Source: Symsagittifera roscoffensis
Taxonomy: Eukaryota; Xenacoelomorpha; Acoela; Convolutidae
Reading direction: 5' to 3'
NCBI RefSeq assembly: GCF_963678635.1
Contig: NC_087066.1
Location: forward strand, 46,847,129-46,911,128
Length of the DNA: 64,000 bases
This document shows positions 57,960-64,000 of the stretch, in pieces. Numbering within the stretch: the stretch's first letter is position 1; each line of letters opens with the position of its first letter. The notes under the pieces were generated by a model. It saw only the letters and a program-made list of their open reading frames with translations, was not told where the DNA came from and made no database searches. A program made the position numbers and the translations under genes.

Positions 57960-58083
57960 GCAATACCCTTGCTTATCGAAATGGTAATTAAAAGTTGTAA
58001 GCTATTAAGGACATCCATAGTAGGCCGACCATATTGAAAACTTTTTTAAAGGCGCCTTATTTGACAAACCGAATATATTCATC

Positions 58084-58252
58084 ATCGAGGAGAAATATGC
58101 TAATTGGCTACTGGTCGAATAAAAATCTCGAAGGAAAAATGCCTATAAGATAACCCCCCTCCCCCCTAAATCGAAATGTAGGTTATCTTATTGGCCTTCT
58201 TCCTTTGAGATTTTTATTCGACCAGAATCCAATCAGCATATTTCTCCTCGAT
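58084..58252. repeat. Foldback of about 75-bp arms
   Basis: The left arm from ATCGAGGAGAAATATGCT to 'taagataacc' is repeated inverted at the right (58180-58252), with a C-rich spacer of about 25 bp. It is a small palindromic element; no target duplication is evident. Confidence 0.8.
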
Positions 58253-58259
58253 AGAATAC

Positions 58260-59500
58260 AAATAAATGGTGCGTACCCACTGAGCCGCATTCCCGGATAG
58301 CCGAAAAAACTAAATACCTCCAGTTTTATTTAAATCAAATCCGAAAACTCTTCACCAAATTGAGACGCATTTTGATTGGACAAAAAATGCCTCGAACTTT
58401 TACAGCTTGTTAGCATATAAAATTCCGAACATTTTTAAGAGATTTGATTGGCTAATACTTTTACTCTCACCGATTTCTTAACAACAAAAATCCGATTCCT
58501 ACAGGGCTTCAACCCCCTCACCAACTAAAGGGTCTCTCTTCGATATTTATATGATCGGCCGACAAAGCCTAAATTTTTTCAATATATACTAATTTTGAAT
58601 GGTAGGGTAAATGTGGGCAGTGGGTAATTGGGAGGAGGGGAAGAGAGTGGGAAGGAAGAATGATGGGACTAATTAACTATTCCCCTCTATGGTACCTAGT
58701 AACGAATATCCCCCTCCCTACTGAGAAATGGGTAAGGGGTAGATGGGGCATAATTGTTATTTAGATCCAAAGTTTTGGCTATACGGTAACGAATTTATTG
58801 TTAAAAGTTTACGATTTGAAAAAAATTAAAACAAGTCAGGTAAAAATAAAAGTCTTTCTCATCTCTTTTTAATTATGTTATTAACTAGCTTCAATCTTAC
58901 AAATGTCTATTCTTTATAAACTTTTGAGGCTCTTTTTTCACTTTTGGATAACTGAAGGGTCGAATCACTGAAGGGGGGTCGAATCACTGAACGCATTTCT
59001 CCCCTCCTCATTTATCCTCGAATGTAGAGGGGAAGGGGCGGGGCGGATTCTATCTCCCCTCTAAATCCGCTACTGCTTGAAATCCTGAGTTGACATAAAA
59101 ACGCCTGGAAAAAATTAAACTGGTAAGACAGTGGTGAAAAAGGTAAACAGCAGCAAAAATGCCCAGAGAAAGCATCCAGTTTCAAAATGGGCAACACTGC
59201 ATGCTTTCTGGTAATTGCTTTATGTTTCGACTCTAGTTTAGAGCAAAAAAAGGGGAATTCAATCAATTTTGGTATCTGTAGCGACACGTGACAAAAATAA
59301 CCATTTTTTTGTCATTCGAAAATTTGAAGAAAAAAAAAGTTAAAAAATATCTATTTAAATTGCTTTAAAATTGATCCAAATGATCTAAAATAGATAAGTC
59401 CCTTTCACTCTTGACACCAATTTTTTTGTACTATTAGTGAAACAAGACCAACAGTACTGTTCAGAAAAAATTCAAAAACTGTCAAAGAGTTAAGGACGTA
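58260..59500. other. Transposon debris, no gene
   Basis: 58500-58600 carries a short worn piece of the CAGGGGCGGATC family ('actaaagggtctctc', 'gatcggccgac', 'atatatactaattttga'). 58940-59075 has a duplicated 'ggtcgaatcactgaa' and 'ctaaatccgctactg', another worn terminus. A purine-rich stretch at 58605-58760 has no clear function. Confidence 0.45.
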
Positions 59501-59539
59501 AAATTTAACACAATCTTAACATTACTAAAAACCCTACAT

Positions 59540-60300
59540 CAACAGGTTACGACTGGCTAAAGGGGGCCTGTAGGTCAATAGGGGACTAGTTAGACCAGCC
59601 TGCCTTATGACCCGAAGACCGAAATGCTCCAATGCCTCAACGAAGGATATCCGGGACACTTTTCGATGAAAAGCCCTTCAAATCAATATGATTGGTGGTC
59701 AAATACGTATAGAGAGATGCAAGTGAGGAAACAAGCAGTTGACTCCTCCCAAGATATAAAGGAGAAAAATTAGATACCAAAAGAGTTCTGTCGAAGGAGC
59801 TAAGCCCCGGAAGACAAAAAGAGTCTTCTATTGAAAGCAAGCGGATAGTGGCGACCAAGCCCAGCCATTAGGGTGTGAACATATTACCCAGCCGGTGATC
59901 TCAATCTGTCTGTAGCCACGACAAAGAGAATACCACAAACGCTACATCTACAGAGCAAAATCAAACACGAGTTTTGGGCCTTCACATCAAAGCTAAATCA
60001 AAAACTCTATCGACGAGCAGTTTTTTTGAGACGATACGAACAAACCAACGTGACCAGCCACCCAGCCACAGCCCTGACCCTCAAGACCCAAACCTATTTG
60101 AGAAGCCAAAAGAAAGCCTCTACCTCAGTAAAGTCGCGCCCCCTGCAAAACGAGGAAACACGAATGATTAATCATTAAAAAGTCGGACGTTTCATTGACC
60201 TAGCTTCACTGGAGTTGTCTCCTATATTGTGTTCAACCCCCGGTACAACGAAATCCGACAACTTCCGGTTAGCTGAAATCTTTCAGCCTTGAGTCATCAA
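59540..60300 (+). other. GC-richer block, possible retroelement remnant
   Basis: This block is richer in G and C than its neighbours and contains 'gatataaaggag' at 59753. The + strand around 59950-60171 is open in two frames. One reads KLNQKLYRRAVFLRRYEQTN, which recalls the basic linker before reverse transcriptase in some LINE elements. I cannot confirm this; it could equally be an old LTR. Confidence 0.25.
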
Positions 60301-63130
60301 CAGGCACATTGAAAAACCCAACGATCAAGAAAAGAAAAATTGACCAATGGGTATTCCCGGCGAAAAAGTCTGATGTGAACCGAAAAAGACATCGATATGC
60401 TCATGAGTAAGTTTTGAGTAGATCGTTGAAATTAGACAATTTAAATCATTGGACAGCAAATGAAGAATTCGGACTAGACATTAGAACATAACCTAAAAAT
60501 GTTTGCCTTGAAAGATACGAACTTTAACTTTTTGATGGTCCGATGAAGTTTTTTTTCTATTTCCTACCTTACGTTGAATGCGCATTTATTTTTATTTCAT
60601 CAACCATATATTATGGATTCGTTTCATTCAACCTCGAATAGGGTTCAATTCATTCATTTCTAGATTCCGTATTTATTGTTCCGACCCTTGAAAATGTGGG
60701 GGAATTTTGCATTCGGGTGTGTTTTAGTTTTTTTCTTTTTGTTTTCCACAAAAAATCAAGTACCACAAATAATCATCGGTCTCAATTAAATTATATATTA
60801 TATCGAAGCATTTTTATTCGTGATTCGAAACACTAAAAAACTCAAAATTATTTTCTAGTGTTGCGAAAAACCGAATCAAAATTTTGGATTTTTCGTCTTA
60901 ATTCAAGCGAGTAAAGCAAGCGAGCAAGCTTACAACAGCTGAATTATGTCTAATTTAAGACCTTAAAACTGAATTTTAAGCACGCAAACTAGTTTTTGGA
61001 GTTTTTTAGCTTAATTTTGGGAACCAAAAACCTCAAAAAATTTTCAGCAAAAAACTTGGAAACAATTTTTTTTCGTTTTTCCAGTCAATTTGCTTCAAAA
61101 ACTGTTTACGAAATATCTTTATCACAATGATTTTCAATTATACCAAAGTTGTTTTTTGTTCAAACCTTTTTTATCACACCATGCAGAAAAAAACTATTAA
61201 AGTGAGGAAAACAGTAGTACACAAGAACTATCAGGAATCTTTAGAATTAAATAACTTCACAAAAAATTCCACACCAAAAGTTTCGCGTTTAAGGATGATT
61301 AGATCTTTATGCATCTATTTAACAAAACATCACTGCTCAATTTATGTTTAAGTTCTGCTACAGTTTTGCCAGCCGGTTTTTAGCAGTAGGTTGTAAAACA
61401 AGTTTAACCCAGGGGGGAACAGGATGAGCTGGGCGCGGATAAAGCTAAGAACAAAACGATCTAGATTGTTCCGGAATGTCTCAAACGATTCAATAACTGT
61501 TTCAGATTGATTTAGAACTTTCATTCACCTTTATCTGCAAAATTTGCAAAAAAAAGAACTTTGAATGAATAATTAAAAATTAATTGCTCTCTCTGAAGTA
61601 TTAAATTCTCGAACAATAAAATTTTTTCTAACCTGTGGTTTTTGATTAATTTCAACGAGGTACTTGAAAATGCATATTCTTTATGAGCTTTGTTTCATGA
61701 ATATGCCTGTGCATGGAGTACACACCACACTGACTGTGTTAACAGTATGCATCGTTCACATTAGCAACCTTGTGCAGAGTGAGACAAATGATAACTCGAT
61801 TTGTGCCATGAAGTTAAAATGCTCCGAGTACATGTAGCTCGAGAGTTTGAGTGCTTAGCTCGAGAGTTTGAGCCCGCTAAAGTGCTTAGCTCGAGAGTTT
61901 GAGCCCGATACAAACTCACTCTTTTTCGGTCTAGAGATTTATAAATTTTTGATAAATTGACAAAATCTTTTATTATCACGATATCGCACTAGAAACTGTC
62001 CCTTTTTTAAAATCAAAATCTTCATATTGTTTGCTCGATTAATTAAAAAAATGTCCGTTAATTTTATCTTATTGTTAAAATTTTTGGTAAAATGGTTTAA
62101 AAATTTTCTCAATAGTTTTTCGCGACCAAAATCATCCTTCGATATAAACTTTTTTTTATGAAATTTTTATATTTCTTATAGAAAAGGTTTATATTTGTTG
62201 AAAGAGATGGTTGAAAGTGGAGATTGAGAAGGCAGACAAGGGAAAAAGACATCGAACATCTCGTTTTCGAAAAAATTAAGTAGTTCATCTTCTTGATTGA
62301 TAATTTTTGATTAGAGAATCAAATGAAAATGACGCAAAAAAGGGCGAATTCACACTAAAAAAAAATTATTTTCAGTATTTGCGCTTTTTGCGTAAATATT
62401 TTAATATGATTTGTTTTTTGTTGAATTTTGGCTAAAACATCAAAAAAACTTTGCACTGAATAGATTTAAAAATTAATGAAAAAGCATTTTTTTCGGAACG
62501 TTTCCGAAATGAAAAAAAAAACTTAAAAATCATTTTTCTTTATGAAAAATGGTTCATGAAACCAAAAATTTTTTAAAAAAGTGGAAATTTAAAATGTTTT
62601 TTTTTTAAAAAAAATTTGCTTGGTTTTAAAATCTTTCAGAATTTTCTTAAATTAACTGAAATTTTTCATCATCAATTTTTGAAAAGCACCAAATTATAGT
62701 GAATCGACCAAGTTTCTGATAAAAAATATTCCAGAAAAAAAACTGAAATAAAAGATTTTCAATAAAAAAAACTTCATTTGAAAAATTTCTCGTTTAAATT
62801 TTTTTGGTTTAGCAATTTTTTGTTAAAAATGGCTTTTAATTTTTTTTGAAAAGTGATTAAAATTATGCACTAGCTTTTTTTCTGACTGTATTCCATTAAG
62901 GTAATCGGAGTTTACAAAGTTATCAGATTCATGTCTTAGTTATTATTCGGATAACACGTTATCGTTTTTTACCCACGGAAATCACGCTAATAAGTTCAAA
63001 ATCAACTAACTCGGTTTTTTTAAAAAAATTATTGAATGAATGAAAGTTTTATCATAGAGTTAAAAGTTGTGATTTCAATAGACAAAACTGTTAAAAAAAA
63101 CTCTTTTCAAGAATTAGATTTTTCAACTAC
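60300..63130. other. Mostly featureless, with small repeats
   Basis: 60674-60960 resembles the GTTCCGACTTTCG family start and a dispersed 'agtaaagcaagcgagc' motif (also near 24770 and 52552). 61836-61905 has three copies of 'tagctcgagagtttgag'. An open frame at 61127-61351 (74 codons, basic) has no splice evidence. The rest is AT-rich. Confidence 0.4.
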
Positions 63131-63136
63131 AACTTT

Positions 63137-63987
63137 ATGAAACGTCAGGAAAAACATAAAAAACATGTTAATAAAAAAAAACGGAGAGAAAATGTGCAGA
63201 TAAATGTTTCAACAAAATTCATTGTCCGACTTATGTCAGAAACTGGTTCTAGAATCTGCGGTGCAGTTTCTTCTGGAACAATCTTGAACAATTTTAACTG
63301 TCGGATTTTAGAAAATCTGAAGCTGGTTTTGTGTATTCGAATATTTTGGAATACGGTTTTTTGGTGATAATAAATTACAAGTACAACCTTTCCCAAAGAT
63401 GCAGCGTATCAAAAACAATCCGTGAATTCAATCTGATCTAATGATGGGAGTTTTTGGCGGACCCTTTTTCTACAGAAAATCACACGGAATATATTTCACA
63501 GTTTTCAAATAGAAAATAGTGATATAAAAAAGCATTCATACTTTTTGAAAGGTTGGAACCATAGAACTAGCTGTACACTTCCGCAAAGACACAGAGAAAA
63601 AATGTTAAAGTTGTTTTGGTGTAGTAAAAATCTAATACCTCGAAGTTTTAAAAGAAACAATTTTTCTTACAAAAAATAATTCATCGCGCATATTATTTCT
63701 AAAATTTTTTTTCAGTTTTATCAAAAGGATTCCAAGCGAAAAAAATACAACGAGTACACGAAAGTGTAATATTTGCTGAATCGCATGGTTCTTTATCGTT
63801 GCTAATTCAAAAACTGCCAAACGTGATTGCATACAAAAATAGTTTTGATAAAAATCACCATAAAAACAAGTTACTTTTTTGCAACACTTATATTTGTCCT
63901 CATGGTGTATGTTTGGAAGTGCTGACTGTTCAAAAAATTTTGTCTCGTAACATTGGAAAAGAAACTCATTTGCAGAAAAAGAGTTAA
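63137..63987 (+). CDS. Candidate exons at the window edge, possibly FGF-like
   Basis: A frame opening with ATG at 63137 encodes a basic start, then VQINVSTKFIVRLMSETGS and RICG. A donor TGCG|gtgcag lies at that point (63261), and the open frame otherwise continues to 63367 with NNFNCRILENL. A second exon with a very good acceptor (attttttttcag, 63717) runs to TAA at 63985-63987 and includes CNTYICPHGVCLEVLTVQ. Both fit phase 1. The V-x-I, F-I, M-x-E-x-G pattern followed by an intron resembles the FGF core, but the last exon does not show the expected FGF ending. The gene may continue beyond the window. Confidence 0.35.
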
Positions 63988-64000
63988 AACACTTAATTTT

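Overview
The window is AT-rich eukaryotic DNA with introns and many repeats. Short exons lie in kilobases of non-coding sequence, and transposon debris is everywhere. The one gene I can identify firmly is a member of the SLC10 sodium/bile-acid cotransporter family. Together with Ty3/Gypsy-like Gag fragments of a type common in marine invertebrates, this points to an animal, probably an invertebrate. I cannot name the species.

Layout. 1-23 kb is repeat territory. A near-identical 1.52-kb segment occurs at 1-1524 and again at 16844-18368. Between the copies lie a Mutator-like foldback element with nested elements (5.67-7.09 kb), an exon-like minus-strand open frame (8.63-9.04 kb), a decayed Gag-protease retroelement between LTR-like repeats (9.97-12.46 kb) and a 99-bp tandem array (15.78-16.75 kb). 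23.45-40.68 kb is a seven-exon SLC10-like gene on the + strand. Its exon phases agree throughout and predict a 473-residue protein. Its introns hold six tandem or near-tandem units of a ~530-bp family, a 12 x 83-bp minisatellite, several small inverted-repeat transposons and two tRNA-like sequences.

41-64 kb holds several short exon-like open frames. The best are a two-exon candidate at 41.16-41.85 kb, a three-exon candidate at 43.34-44.46 kb and frames at 63.1-64.0 kb. Some resemble the core of fibroblast growth factors (beta-trefoil), with introns at a compatible place, but this rests on reading by eye and is a hypothesis. A minus-strand Gag open frame with a broken duplicate of its N-terminal part lies at 45.7-47.0 kb. 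A cluster of at least six hAT-type miniature elements, each with an 8-bp target duplication still visible, occupies 53.0-56.1 kb.

Most other short open frames are chance frames in AT-rich DNA or lie inside repeats. No CRISPR array, rRNA gene, operon or prokaryotic signal is present. Exon calls rest on reading frames, splice-site consensus and phase agreement; none is confirmed by transcripts.
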